DNA of 64,000 nt from JAKVAV01 sp047632755 (lineage in GTDB: Bacteria > Bacteroidota > Bacteroidia > Flavobacteriales_D > Cryomorphaceae): positions 1-64,000 of the forward strand of contig JBLIDT010000010.1 of assembly GCA_047632755.1 (NCBI GenBank). The letters run 5' to 3'. A model generated the notes under the pieces. That model did no database searches. It was not told the DNA's origin and was given only the letters and a program-made list of their open reading frames with translations. The translations under genes and the position numbers were made by a program. Shown here in pieces: positions 7,307 to 16,348 of the stretch (positions are counted from its first letter, which is position 1; every line of letters begins with the position of its first letter).

Positions 7307-9187
7307 ATGAGAGCACTCGCTCATCTTAATCAGTACTTATGGCAATATAAATGGCACCTAGTTTTGGGGACGCTGTTTATAGTACTTTCCAATTTATTTG
7401 GAATCTATGCTCCTGTTTTGATTAGGGAGGCATTCGACTTAGTGACCGAAACCATGGCAGCCTATAGAGGGGATTCCGTTTCGGATTACTCGATTCAACT
7501 TCCCGAATCTGTCGCATTAATCAATGACATATTCGGACTTGATTCCAGCGTATTTAGTAATATTAACGAGAAGAGCTCTTTGGCAGAGCTAATCACCAGG
7601 TTATCTCTCATCTTGGCTGCTATTTATTTGGGTATCTCTCTGCTGAAAGGCGTATTCCTGTTCTTCACCAGGCAAACCATTATCGTGATGTCTAGGCTTA
7701 TTGAGTTTGACCTTAAAAACGAAGTCTTCGATCACTACCAGAAACTGAGCTTGGCTTTCTATCGCCGCAACAATACTGGAGATTTGATGAACCGGATTAG
7801 TGAAGACGTAAGTCAGGTTAGAATGTATTTGGGCCCAGCGATCATGTACAGCATCAATCTTGTCGTACTCGCCGTTTTGGCTATTGGAGCAATGCTTCGG
7901 GTAAATATTGAACTCACCTTGTACGTGCTTCTTCCTCTGCCCTTGCTGTCCATCTCCATTTATTACGTGAGTAAACTCATCAATCAAAGAAGCGAGAAAG
8001 TCCAAAGACAACAATCGCGGTTGTCAACTTTGACGCAGGAAGCATTCTCGGGAATTAGAGTCTTAAAAGCATACAACCGTCAAAACTTTATTCAGAAGGA
8101 CTTCACTAAAGAATGCAACACATACAAGGTGCTTTCTCTTTCGCAAGTAAAAGTGGACGCCCTCTTTATGCCGGCAATCATATTGCTAATAGGACTCAGC
8201 ACGATCATTACGATTTATGTGGGAGGGATAAAAGCCATTCAAGGAGAGATCAGTATCGGAAATATTGCCGAATTTGTGATCTATGTCAATATGCTCACTT
8301 GGCCATTTGCCAGCGTTGGGTGGGTCACATCCCTTGTTCAAAGAGCCGCAGCTTCACAGGAACGCATCAACGAATTCCTTCATACCGAACCTGAAATCGC
8401 CAATCCGAAAAAAGAACAAGACAACATCTCAGGTAAAATTGAATTTAATCACGTCTCTTTCGTCTATCCAGATAGCGGAATTGAAGCTTTACAAAATGTG
8501 AGCTTTACCGTTTCAAAAGGGTCTACATTGGCCATAATCGGTAGAACTGGATCTGGAAAAAGTACCATTGCCAACTTGATTTGCAGAAACTTTGACGTGA
8601 CTAAAGGCCAATTGCTCGTTGACAGCAAACCAATTGAATCCCTGAATCTGGAGAGTCTAAGAAATTCGATAGGATACGTACCCCAAGATGTTTTCCTATT
8701 CAGCGACACCATTGCAAACAATATTGGCTTTGGGTTAAACCCAGAAGATGTAGGTCCCGAAATTGTGGAGCAAGCTGCGGAAAATGCACACGTGAAGCAC
8801 AACATCGATGACTTCCAAAGGAAGTTTGAGACGATTCTCGGCGAGCGCGGAATCAATTTATCTGGCGGACAAAAGCAGCGCGTGAGCATTGCAAGAGCCA
8901 TCGCCAGAGAACCTGACATTCTAATTTTTGACGATTGCCTTTCTGCTGTTGATACAGAAACAGAAGAAATCATCTTGGGCAACCTCCGAAAAATCATGGA
9001 GGGCAAAACTACCCTCCTAATAAGTCACCGGGTTTCTACAGTTAAAATGGCAGATCAGATCATCGTACTCGATCATGGGAAAGTAATCGAGAAAGGAAGT
9101 CATGAAGACTTACTGGCTCTTGACGGAGAATACCGCGACCTTTACCAAAAGCAACTTCTCGAGGAGAAAAAGACCGTAGATTCTTAG
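7307..9187 (+). CDS. ABC exporter, fused membrane and ATPase domains (MsbA-like half-transporter)
   Basis: A 626-residue type IV ABC half-transporter of the lipid/drug exporter superfamily. Residues 1-330 hold six membrane helices. A roughly 50-residue periplasmic insertion lies between TM1 and TM2 (about residues 40-95), larger than in MsbA. The nucleotide-binding domain has Walker A IIGRTGSGKST, Q-loop GYVPQDVFLFSDT, signature LSGGQKQR, Walker B ILIFDDCLSAVD and the H-loop LLISHRVS. Walker B ends in Asp-Asp where a catalytic Glu is usual. This is seen in degenerate sites of heterodimeric exporters, but no partner gene is adjacent. The substrate is unknown; lipid or peptide export is the usual guess. 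Confidence 0.88.
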   Translation: MRALAHLNQYLWQYKWHLVLGTLFIVLSNLFGIYAPVLIREAFDLVTETMAAYRGDSVSDYSIQLPESVALINDIFGLDSSVFSNINEKSSLAELITRLSLILAAIYLGISLLKGVFLFFTRQTIIVMSRLIEFDLKNEVFDHYQKLSLAFYRRNNTGDLMNRISEDVSQVRMYLGPAIMYSINLVVLAVLAIGAMLRVNIELTLYVLLPLPLLSISIYYVSKLINQRSEKVQRQQSRLSTLTQEAFSGIRVLKAYNRQNFIQKDFTKECNTYKVLSLSQVKVDALFMPAIILLIGLSTIITIYVGGIKAIQGEISIGNIAEFVIYVNMLTWPFASVGWVTSLVQRAAASQERINEFLHTEPEIANPKKEQDNISGKIEFNHVSFVYPDSGIEALQNVSFTVSKGSTLAIIGRTGSGKSTIANLICRNFDVTKGQLLVDSKPIESLNLESLRNSIGYVPQDVFLFSDTIANNIGFGLNPEDVGPEIVEQAAENAHVKHNIDDFQRKFETILGERGINLSGGQKQRVSIARAIAREPDILIFDDCLSAVDTETEEIILGNLRKIMEGKTTLLISHRVSTVKMADQIIVLDHGKVIEKGSHEDLLALDGEYRDLYQKQLLEEKKTVDS

Positions 9188-9203
9188 GTTGAGGCTTAAA
9201 GTG

Positions 9204-9211
9204 TATATTTG
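9204..9211 (+). promoter_or_regulatory. Putative -7 box upstream of the DUF3276 gene
   Basis: TATATTTG, an exact TAnnTTTG match, lies in the 58-bp gap after the ABC exporter and 35 bp before the ATG at 9246. This suggests the small gene has its own promoter. Confidence 0.5.
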
Positions 9212-9245
9212 CCGAACTACACTACTAACCTAATTTCTATTCATT

Positions 9246-9632
9246 ATGCCAACGGATCACGAAGATTCTATTAGGGACGACATTTTCTCAAAAGCTGTTA
9301 GAGCTGGAAAAAGGACTTACTTTTTTGATGTCAAGTCCACACGAGGAAATGATTTGTACCTCACTATTACCGAGAGCAAAAAACAATTTAAAAACGGAGA
9401 GCCTTCTTACGAAAAGCACAAGCTTTTTCTCTACAAAGAGGACTTTGAAAAATTTGGAGAGGGCTTGACTGAAGCCATTGACAAAATCAAAGATATCCGC
9501 TCGGGAAACAACGAATTCATCGACCCTGCCGACGAGAAACATGCAGAATTTGAGCCTAGCGTTACAGAAAAAGAAGAAATCACCACTGAGGCGTTTACCG
9601 ACGTTACCTTTGATGATCTCGATGGTCGCTAG
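9246..9632 (+). CDS. DUF3276 / PUR-domain nucleic-acid-binding protein
   Basis: A 128-residue cytoplasmic protein of the DUF3276 family, a bacterial relative of eukaryotic PUR-alpha with a single-stranded DNA/RNA-binding fold. The conserved core is FSKAVRAGKRTYFFDVK, then DLYLTITESKKQF and LFLYKEDFEKFGEGLTEA, giving the strand-strand-helix PUR repeat. The C-terminal 35 residues are acidic and probably disordered. It has its own -7 box, and a 12-bp inverted repeat lies 84 bp downstream. The biological role in Bacteroidota is not settled. Confidence 0.88.
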   Translation: MPTDHEDSIRDDIFSKAVRAGKRTYFFDVKSTRGNDLYLTITESKKQFKNGEPSYEKHKLFLYKEDFEKFGEGLTEAIDKIKDIRSGNNEFIDPADEKHAEFEPSVTEKEEITTEAFTDVTFDDLDGR

Positions 9633-9716
9633 TAGTAATCTGTCCACAAAAAGTTCACTAGCCTAAATTAACGGGCTGCCACTGAAACATACTCACACTC
9701 TGAAAGTGAAGCAGTT

Positions 9717-9749
9717 GACAGGACTCAATACAATGTCTTGAGTCCTGTC
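9717..9749. terminator. Strong 12-bp hairpin between convergent genes
   Basis: A perfect 12-bp stem (9717-9728 with 9738-9749) has a 9-nt loop, placed between the plus-strand DUF3276 gene and the minus-strand reductase gene. The nearest T run (9760-9764) is 10 nt away, so it is not a textbook intrinsic terminator, but it probably ends transcription or stabilises mRNA 3' ends in both directions. Confidence 0.5.
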
Positions 9750-9832
9750 TAATGAATTGTTTTTAAAAGGAGTGATGGCAATTTAAAGATTGATCTGTAA
9801 GCATGCTAGCTGACTTCATAAGCAGACTCTCA

Positions 9833-10354
9833 TTAAAATTTCAAGAACCCCTTGATCTGCTCAGTAAGCATTTCATTGTATTCGTCAAAAGCTATTGTAC
9901 CGCTTTCGTTTAAGTGTTGATGCACCGATGAGAGCGGTATTTTTTGGCTGTAGACTTCCATTTTCAGGTAGTTGAGTACTGCCGTCAAATGATCCATTCC
10001 TCTCAAGTTTCCTGCCCTACCCGTCGCTACTCCTACTAGGGCCGCTTTTTTCCCTTTCCAAGTGCCAGGCTTGATGGTATCCAGAAAAACCTTGGTAATT
10101 CCTGGGTAGCTTCCGTTGTATTCTGGAATAACAAATACAAATCGATCGACTGGTTCGATCAACTCCTTCAAAACTTGTGAAAAACTTTCGGGTGACGCGC
10201 CGTAATTCTCTGCTAGAGCAAAATCTTTGGGCAGGTCTTGAAAAGAATACACGATCGCCTTGGACCCTTGATCTTCAACGAGTTTTTGATAGTTCTTCGC
10301 AATAAGTTCCGTATTGCTATCTGCTCGATTAGTAGCGCAAAAAATGGTGATCAT
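9833..10354 (-). CDS. NADPH-dependent FMN reductase family flavoprotein
   Basis: A 173-residue flavodoxin-fold reductase of the FMN_red family. The phosphate-binding loop region reads FCATNRADSNTELIA (residues 4-18), and the FMN/ring-contact motif PEYNGSYPGITKVFLD is centred near residue 75. The GVATGRAGNLRGMDHL motif is typical of the azoreductase/chromate-reductase-like subgroup. These enzymes use NAD(P)H to reduce FMN, quinones or azo compounds; the physiological substrate cannot be told. It has normal length, no signal peptide, and is monocistronic, divergent from the UPF0173 gene. Confidence 0.88.
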   Translation of the reverse strand: MITIFCATNRADSNTELIAKNYQKLVEDQGSKAIVYSFQDLPKDFALAENYGASPESFSQVLKELIEPVDRFVFVIPEYNGSYPGITKVFLDTIKPGTWKGKKAALVGVATGRAGNLRGMDHLTAVLNYLKMEVYSQKIPLSSVHQHLNESGTIAFDEYNEMLTEQIKGFLKF

Positions 10355-10464
10355 GAGTGGGGTTGAATTAACAAAAAACTGTGCAAAATAAGGTTTAGAA
10401 TTCTCAAAATGAAGAGGTGAAATGAACTACTTTTAAGCTTCTTAAGCTTCGACACTAAGATTTC

Positions 10465-11145
10465 ATGACGTTAACGCATTACGGCCATTCTTGTTTCGGA
10501 ATTAATCACAATGACCATCGAATTTTATTCGATCCGTTTATCAGCCCCAATCCTTTGGCTGCGCACGTCGACATTGAAAAGATTGAGGCCGATTTTATTT
10601 TGATTACCCACGGGCATTTCGATCACATTGCAGATGCTGTGGCTATTGCCAAAAGAACGGGTGCAAAAGTAATCTCAAATTTCGAGATTTATCAATGGTT
10701 AGGAAAACAAGGGGTTGAAAACGTTCACCCGATGAATCACGGTGGAGCAGTTCAGCAGGCTTTCGGCAAAGTAAAATATGTCAACGCGGTTCATAGTTCG
10801 TCGCTGGATGATGGGACCTACATGGGTAACGCTGGCGGATTTGTCATTGACTTCGGAGACCTTTGTATTTATTACGCTGGCGATACGGCTCTAACCTACG
10901 ATATGAAACTCATCGCTCGAGAGTTTGATGTTAATTGGGCTTTTATGCCAATAGGCGATAACTTTACGATGGGTATCGATGATGCCATCATTGCAAGCGA
11001 GTTTGTGAATGTGAAAAATATCATTGGAATGCATTACAATACTTTTCCTCCAATCACGATTGATTTGGAAGAAGCCAAAAATAAATTTGCTCAAGCCAGT
11101 TTAGACTTGAGATTAATGGAAATAGGAGAAACGATCGAACTTTAG
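10465..11145 (+). CDS. UPF0173-type metal-dependent hydrolase
   Basis: A 226-residue metallo-beta-lactamase-fold hydrolase of the UPF0173 family. The metal-binding motif THGHFDHI provides H49, H51, D53 and H54. Further ligands are likely in HSSSLDDG, in YAGDTALTYDM (Asp) and in GMHYNTFPPI (His). Family enzymes are cytoplasmic and their substrates are mostly unknown. It lies 2 bp before parA, so it probably shares a transcript with the chromosome-partition genes, an unusual partner with no obvious functional link. Confidence 0.9.
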   Translation: MTLTHYGHSCFGINHNDHRILFDPFISPNPLAAHVDIEKIEADFILITHGHFDHIADAVAIAKRTGAKVISNFEIYQWLGKQGVENVHPMNHGGAVQQAFGKVKYVNAVHSSSLDDGTYMGNAGGFVIDFGDLCIYYAGDTALTYDMKLIAREFDVNWAFMPIGDNFTMGIDDAIIASEFVNVKNIIGMHYNTFPPITIDLEEAKNKFAQASLDLRLMEIGETIEL

Positions 11146-11147
11146 AT

Positions 11148-11960
11148 ATGGGAAAGATAATTTCAATTGCCAATCAGAAAGGTGGAGTAGGCAAGACCAC
11201 TTCAGCCATCAATCTAGCCGCCTGTTTAGGTGTGTTAGAACACAAGACACTTTTGGTTGACGCCGATCCTCAAGCCAATGCAACTAGCGGCGTTGGGATA
11301 GATCCGAAGACCATCAAAACGAGCATCTATGAATGCTTGATCAATGAGGTAGACCCCAAGGATATCATCATCCACACGGATAATCCAAATTTGGATTTGA
11401 TTCCAGCCCACATCGACTTGGTAGGAGCTGAAATTGAATTGATCAGCCTTCCCAATAGAGAAAAAATGATGAAGCATGCCTTGAAAGATCTCAAGGAAGA
11501 ATATGACTTCATCATCATTGATTGCTCGCCGTCACTAGGTTTGATTACGGTTAATGCCCTTTCTGCATCAGACTCAGTCATCATCCCGGTTCAGTGCGAG
11601 TACTTTGCTCTCGAAGGTTTGGGTAAGCTATTGAATACGGTTAAAATCGTGCAGTCTCGCTTAAATACCGATCTGGCCATCGAAGGTATATTGCTCACGA
11701 TGTTTGATAGCCGATTGAGATTGGCCAATCAAGTAGTGGAAGAAGTGAAAATGCACTTTCAAGAACTGGTTTTCAATACCGTTATCCACAGAAATACACG
11801 ATTGGGAGAAGCGCCAAGTCATGGGGAGACCATAATCATGCACGATGCTTCTTGCAAAGGATCGATCAACTATCTCAACCTTGCGAGAGAAATTCTACAA
11901 AAGAATGATCTCACGCGAATCAAAACCGAGGACAAAATGATTGAACTCGAAAATGAGTAA
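11148..11960 (+). CDS. parA: Chromosome partitioning ATPase ParA (Soj)
   Basis: ParA-type ATPase that works with ParB and parS sites to separate chromosome origins. It has 270 residues with the deviant Walker A KGGVGKTT (residues 11-18; K11 and K16), switch I/A' region VDADPQANAT, and Walker B FIIIDCSPSLG. Length and motifs fit chromosomal Soj rather than large plasmid ParA proteins, as no N-terminal DNA-binding domain is present. It overlaps parB by 8 bp. The nearby cluster dapB-lepB-WbqC is the usual Bacteroidota context. Confidence 0.95.
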   Translation: MGKIISIANQKGGVGKTTSAINLAACLGVLEHKTLLVDADPQANATSGVGIDPKTIKTSIYECLINEVDPKDIIIHTDNPNLDLIPAHIDLVGAEIELISLPNREKMMKHALKDLKEEYDFIIIDCSPSLGLITVNALSASDSVIIPVQCEYFALEGLGKLLNTVKIVQSRLNTDLAIEGILLTMFDSRLRLANQVVEEVKMHFQELVFNTVIHRNTRLGEAPSHGETIIMHDASCKGSINYLNLAREILQKNDLTRIKTEDKMIELENE

Positions 11961-12834
11961 GAAAAGAGGTTTAGGGAGAGGGCTGAGTGCTCTATTGGAA
12001 AATGTCGAAACCGACATCACTTCAGGGGTAAGCACGCAAAGCACAGAGCGGGTTCTTGGTTCGGTGGCTATGCTTCCAATAGAATCTATTGAAGCCAATC
12101 CTTTCCAGCCGCGCACCTTATTTGAAGAAGGGCCACTTTTAGAATTGGTTCAATCTATCAAAGAACTCGGTATCATACAGCCTGTAACGGTGAGGAAACT
12201 CGGCCGTGATCGCTTTCAGTTGATTAGTGGTGAGCGAAGATTTCGGGCCTCGCAAATAGCTGGCCTCACTGAAATCCCCGCATACATTCGGGTTGCGAAT
12301 GATCAAGCGATGCTCGAAATGGCTCTGGTTGAAAACATTCAGCGCAAGAATCTGGATCCCATCGAAATCGCTATCTCTTACCAGCGGCTCATCGAAGAGT
12401 GCAGCCTCACTCAAGAGGCAATGAGCCAACGAGTGGGGAAGAACAGAGCCACGGTAAGTAATTACCTACGTTTACTGAAACTTCCGCCTCAGGTGCAGAT
12501 GGCACTGCGTGAAACCAAAATCACCATGGGTCACGCACGAGCTCTGTTGGCTTTTGAGAATGAAGATGAAATGCTCCTCGCTTTTGACAGAATACTCGCC
12601 GATGGAATGTCGGTTCGTCAAATTGAAGATTTTGGAAAAGAATCAAAATCAAAAAAAACGAGACCAAAAGCTGCTGCGCTTTCATTTGAACACCAAAAAG
12701 TCAAGTCTGATTTAATGGATCGATTTGGCACAAAAGTTGACATCAAGCGCGATCAAAAGGGAAAAGGAAAAATTGAGATTACCTTCGCATCTGATGATCA
12801 ACTCCAACGTATTATCGATTCACTTGAAGACTAA
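11953..12834 (+). CDS. parB: Chromosome partitioning protein ParB
   Basis: DNA-binding CTPase of the partition system. The start at ATG 11953 (MSKKRGLGRGLSALLEN) matches the family N-terminus that stimulates ParA ATPase; a TTG four codons earlier is less likely. Domains are an N-terminal ParB/Srx domain with LISGERRFRASQIAG (residues about 90-105, CTP-binding GERRFRA box), a central helix-turn-helix (TQEAMSQRVGKNRATVSNYL), and a lysine-rich linker to a C-terminal dimer domain. It has 293 residues, normal for the family. It overlaps parA by 8 bp and the following gene by 41 bp. Confidence 0.95.
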   Translation: MSKKRGLGRGLSALLENVETDITSGVSTQSTERVLGSVAMLPIESIEANPFQPRTLFEEGPLLELVQSIKELGIIQPVTVRKLGRDRFQLISGERRFRASQIAGLTEIPAYIRVANDQAMLEMALVENIQRKNLDPIEIAISYQRLIEECSLTQEAMSQRVGKNRATVSNYLRLLKLPPQVQMALRETKITMGHARALLAFENEDEMLLAFDRILADGMSVRQIEDFGKESKSKKTRPKAAALSFEHQKVKSDLMDRFGTKVDIKRDQKGKGKIEITFASDDQLQRIIDSLED

Positions 12835-13423
12835 ATTCAAAAACCAAGTTTTCCTTTCCTTACTCATCATATTTTGTGCGAATACATCATTCGCTCAATC
12901 GGACAGTTCTAATGTGGCACTTGATGTCGAAAGGGGAACGGTTCAAGGAGAAGTTCAAGCCATAGACACAGAACCGCTGGACCAATTCCATAGCCCGAAG
13001 AGGGCAACGATCATGTCTGCAATGCTACCAGGCTTAGGTCAGGTTTACAATAAAAAGTATTGGAAGGTCCCTATTCTTTACGGTGGCTTCGCCGTGGCCG
13101 GCTGGTACCTCAATGATAATATCAAGCAAATCAACCTCTACAAAGATGCTTTTAAGGCTGAGACAGATAACGATCCTGAAACTGATAACGTTACTGATTT
13201 TACTTCTACCCAACTCGAAGAATTAATCAGTCAATACAAAACATGGCGCGATTTATCCTACATAGCAATTGCAGCTATTTATGTCCTGAACATTATCGAT
13301 GCCAATGTCGATGCCCATCTTTTTTACTTCGATGTTGGTGAAGATTTGACCTTAAATATTCAACCTTTCGTCACGCCGTCAATTCAACCGGTGACGGGAT
13401 TGACGTTGTCGCTTAAATTGTAA
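12794..13423 (+). CDS. DUF5683 membrane-associated protein
   Basis: An exported or membrane protein with the Bacteroidota DUF5683 domain. The core is SAMLPGLGQVYNKKYWKVPILYGG..., containing the conserved GxGQxYNxKYWK motif and a following hydrophobic helix. A second hydrophobic helix is at YIAIAAIYVLNIIDA. The N-terminus has a signal peptide ending in SFAQ. Two starts are possible: ATG 12794, and TTG 12824, which gives the compact signal peptide MKTKFKNQVFLSLLIIF and sits right on the parB stop. I list the ATG but the TTG is credible. Function is unknown; position after parAB is conserved in the phylum. Confidence 0.82.
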   Translation: MINSNVLSIHLKTKFKNQVFLSLLIIFCANTSFAQSDSSNVALDVERGTVQGEVQAIDTEPLDQFHSPKRATIMSAMLPGLGQVYNKKYWKVPILYGGFAVAGWYLNDNIKQINLYKDAFKAETDNDPETDNVTDFTSTQLEELISQYKTWRDLSYIAIAAIYVLNIIDANVDAHLFYFDVGEDLTLNIQPFVTPSIQPVTGLTLSLKL

Positions 13424-13447
13424 CTTCGCCCGCTTGGAATCGTCTCT

Positions 13448-14161
13448 ATGAAAATCGCACTAATCGGCTACGGACGGATGGGTAAAAGAATTGCTGAATT
13501 AGCCACTGTTAGAGGCCATGAAATTGTGGCGACAATAAACGCTGACAATAAACCCGAAATCGGAAATCTCCCAGCTTGCGATGTGGCTATTGAATTCACT
13601 CAGCCAGATTCTGCAACAGCAAATTTCCAAGAAGTCTTAAATCAATCTATTCCTTTGGTGACAGGTACTACAGGGTGGTATGAAGAAATGGAAGCCGTTA
13701 AAAAGATGTGTTCCGAAGCCAATGGTCACTTCTTCTATGCTTCCAATTTTTCGCCAGGAGTGTTCATTACTCACCACCTCACATCCGAGCTATCGCGTAT
13801 AATGAATGACTTCAATTACACTGCCGAGATTGAAGAGCGGCACCACACAGGAAAAAAAGACGCTCCGAGTGGAACTGCCGAAACCCTTGCCAAAGAAGTC
13901 ATCACCAATAATAATAAGTACGCTACTTACCACCTTAAAGGCGACAATGCCAAAAAAGATTCACTTCCGATTACATCTTTCCGCGAAGGCGATGTAAAAG
14001 GAACCCATATTGTTCGATTCAAATCAGATATCGACTCCCTTGAAATAAAACACGAAGCCTTCTCTCGAGATGGTTTTGCCCTCGGAGCAATAATGGCCGC
14101 AGAGTTTCTCGTTAAGCAGAAGCCAGGGTTTTACACCATGAACAACCTCATTCAACTATGA
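13448..14161 (+). CDS. dapB: 4-hydroxy-tetrahydrodipicolinate reductase
   Basis: Second enzyme of the diaminopimelate/lysine branch; reduces the DapA product with NAD(P)H. It has 237 residues with Rossmann motif GYGRMGKRIA (residues 7-16), the active-site ERHHTGKKDAPSGTA (catalytic His pair and Lys, substrate-binding SGTA), and VTGTTGWYEE. It is slightly shorter than E. coli DapB, as is usual in Bacteroidota. Its stop overlaps the lepB start (ATGA), so the two are translationally coupled. Confidence 0.96.
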   Translation: MKIALIGYGRMGKRIAELATVRGHEIVATINADNKPEIGNLPACDVAIEFTQPDSATANFQEVLNQSIPLVTGTTGWYEEMEAVKKMCSEANGHFFYASNFSPGVFITHHLTSELSRIMNDFNYTAEIEERHHTGKKDAPSGTAETLAKEVITNNNKYATYHLKGDNAKKDSLPITSFREGDVKGTHIVRFKSDIDSLEIKHEAFSRDGFALGAIMAAEFLVKQKPGFYTMNNLIQL

Positions 14162-15693
14162 TCATAGCATACGGTATATTTTGCCTCACCATCCTCTCTT
14201 ATTTTGTTTGCCTTTGGAAAATTTTCAATAAGGCTGACCATGAGCCCAGTTGGGCAGGGTTTATTCCAGTTTATAATCTTTTCGTTTGGCTTAAAGTTAT
14301 TCAAAAGCCGTGGTGGTGGCTATTGATCCTCATTGTTCCAGGAGTAAATTTCGTCTTGCTTGGAGCAATGCATGTCGAGTTGGTTAGAGCCTTTGGCATG
14401 CGAAAGATGAAGGACTATTTGATGGCTATCTTCTTGCCCTTCGTTGCTCTCGGAATGATTGCCTTCAAAGAGGACATTAAATATGTTGGATTACCCGATT
14501 TCAAAAAAGAAAAGAAAGGAAAGAGTCGTGAATGGGCTGAAGCGATTGTTTTCGCAGTAATAGCCGCCACAATCATTCGAACTTTTACTATTGAAGCATT
14601 CACCATCCCGACTCCATCGATGGAGAAATCCTTGTTGGTTGGAGACTACCTCTTTGTGAGTAAGCTTAGTTACGGACCACGACTCCCTATGACTCCGCTC
14701 ACTTTTCCATTTACGCATCATACCATTCCTTTCGTCAACGCAAAGTCATACGTGGAATGGCAAAAGCTTCCTTACTTGAGACTTCCAGGTTTTGGTGATG
14801 TCGAGCGTTACGACGCAACAGTTTTCAATTTCCCAGAAGGAGATACCGTGGTAGTCAATGCACAAGAGAGTAGCTACTACCAACTCGCTCGCCAATTCGG
14901 TCGAGAAAACATGATGAAGGAAAAATTCGTCACGGAAGAGGGAAGAATGGCCGAGACAGGAGGAATAACAGTTCGTCCGCTGGACAAAAAGGAAAACTAT
15001 ATCAAACGAACCATTGGTCTTCCAGGAGATGAAATCTCAGTAGTCAATCGACGTGTCCAAATTGATGGCGAACAGATTCGAAGACCGAAAGGCGTTCAGT
15101 TTGTATATGAAGTTTACGCCAAGTCTCCACTTTCCGTGGAAGTGCTTCAAGAGAAATACGACATTTATATCACTGACGCTGAGCGGCAGTTTTATGCTTC
15201 CAACAGATTTTACAGAATGCCATTGACCGATTGGGAGAAAGAAATCGTAGAAGGAATGTCTTCTATTGATTCGGTGACCATCGAAATGAAGCGGCCGCAA
15301 GCCGACCTACACATATTCCCAAACCACCCTGACTACAGTTGGACTGAAGATAATTTCGGGCCACTTTGGATTCCAAAGGCGGGTGAAACCATTGATCTAT
15401 CCATGGACAACTTACCGCTCTACCGAAGAGCAATCGACGTATACGAACACAACGATCTCGCAGTAAAAGATGGCTCCATTTACATCAATGGTGAAGTGAC
15501 TACGAGCTATACATTCAAGCAGGATTACTACTTCCTGATGGGAGACAATAGACACAATTCTGCCGATTCGCGATTCTGGGGCTTCGTTCCTTTTGATCAC
15601 ATAGTAGGTAAAGCGGTGTTTATCTGGTTTAGCAAAGATCCTGAGACCGGAATCCGCTGGAGTAGATTGTTTTCGCTGGTAGGCCATGAATGA
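14158..15693 (+). CDS. lepB: Signal peptidase I with N-terminal membrane domain
   Basis: Inner-membrane Ser/Lys protease that removes signal peptides. The 511-residue protein starts with a multi-helix domain (residues 1-105, with WAGFIPVYNLFVWLKVI) of the DUF5684 type, then a single anchor helix (about 126-148). Box B is TIPTPSMEKSLLVGDYLFVSK with catalytic S154, and box D is YIKRTIGLPGDE with K283. Box E is MGDNRHNSADSRFWGF near residue 460. A long insertion (roughly residues 290-450) separates boxes D and E. This extended architecture is usual in Bacteroidota LepB. It overlaps dapB by 4 bp and the WbqC-like gene by 8 bp. Confidence 0.95.
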   Translation: MIIAYGIFCLTILSYFVCLWKIFNKADHEPSWAGFIPVYNLFVWLKVIQKPWWWLLILIVPGVNFVLLGAMHVELVRAFGMRKMKDYLMAIFLPFVALGMIAFKEDIKYVGLPDFKKEKKGKSREWAEAIVFAVIAATIIRTFTIEAFTIPTPSMEKSLLVGDYLFVSKLSYGPRLPMTPLTFPFTHHTIPFVNAKSYVEWQKLPYLRLPGFGDVERYDATVFNFPEGDTVVVNAQESSYYQLARQFGRENMMKEKFVTEEGRMAETGGITVRPLDKKENYIKRTIGLPGDEISVVNRRVQIDGEQIRRPKGVQFVYEVYAKSPLSVEVLQEKYDIYITDAERQFYASNRFYRMPLTDWEKEIVEGMSSIDSVTIEMKRPQADLHIFPNHPDYSWTEDNFGPLWIPKAGETIDLSMDNLPLYRRAIDVYEHNDLAVKDGSIYINGEVTTSYTFKQDYYFLMGDNRHNSADSRFWGFVPFDHIVGKAVFIWFSKDPETGIRWSRLFSLVGHE

Positions 15694-16306
15694 TCAGCTG
15701 GTCATCGTCTCTCCTTTTACCTTAGTTCCACCCCTTGGCCTTTTTGCTTCATTAGCGCAAGGCCACAAGCTCTATTTTGATGGGGCTGAACACTACGTAA
15801 AGCAGACCATTCGAAATAGGTATCACATCCTTTCGGCGAATGGAATGCAAACCATGACCATCAATGTTGTGGGTCAAAAAGGTGAAAAAATTCCCACCAA
15901 GAACATTCTTATAGATTATGACGAGCCGTGGATTCGTTTGCACAAACGCGCCTTGGAATCCTCTTATCGCTCCTCCCCTTTCTTTGATCATTACTACCCA
16001 AAAGTCATCGGCCTTTTTGAAACAAAACATGCCAATTTTGGAGATCTATTTCGCGAAAGCTTCAAACTCTGGACTGGCCTGTTGAAATTCGAACCTGACT
16101 ATTTAATCAGTGATGACTACATCGAGCTTGACTCTGATTATGACTTGAGATCCAGAATCAAAAGTCCAGAACAGTTTCCAGCAGACTTTCATTCGAAAAA
16201 ATACCTCCAAGTGTTTAGTGATCGATTTGACTTTCAACCCAATCTATCGATTCTAGATTTGCTCTTCAACGAAGGGCCTGCGGCACTGTCGGTCTTAAAA
16301 GGTTGA
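15686..16306 (+). CDS. WbqC-like family protein
   Basis: A 206-residue cytoplasmic protein of the WbqC family, whose members are found in O-antigen clusters and next to lepB in Bacteroidota. Visible family features are HKLYFDGAEHYVKQTIRNRYHI near the N-terminus, then NILIDYDEPWIRLHKRALESSY and SPFFDHYYPKV, a motif block characteristic of the family. The biochemical activity is unknown; a role in surface-polysaccharide sugar modification is inferred only from WbqC itself. It overlaps lepB by 8 bp. Confidence 0.88.
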   Translation: MNDQLVIVSPFTLVPPLGLFASLAQGHKLYFDGAEHYVKQTIRNRYHILSANGMQTMTINVVGQKGEKIPTKNILIDYDEPWIRLHKRALESSYRSSPFFDHYYPKVIGLFETKHANFGDLFRESFKLWTGLLKFEPDYLISDDYIELDSDYDLRSRIKSPEQFPADFHSKKYLQVFSDRFDFQPNLSILDLLFNEGPAALSVLKG

Positions 16307-16311
16307 AAGCG

Positions 16312-16319
16312 TATATTTG
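16312..16319 (+). promoter_or_regulatory. Putative -7 box of the carboxylase gene
   Basis: TATATTTG, an exact TAnnTTTG match, lies in the 42-bp gap upstream of the ATG at 16349 with a predicted 5' leader of about 24 nt. The -33 element is poor. Confidence 0.5.
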
Positions 16320-16348
16320 GACACCACTGAAAAAACCACGCAACGCTC

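Noticed and set aside
9717..9749. Riboswitch or regulatory RNA at the 12-bp hairpin
   Set aside because: It lies between convergent gene ends with no gene downstream on the same strand; a 3'-end or terminator role is simpler.
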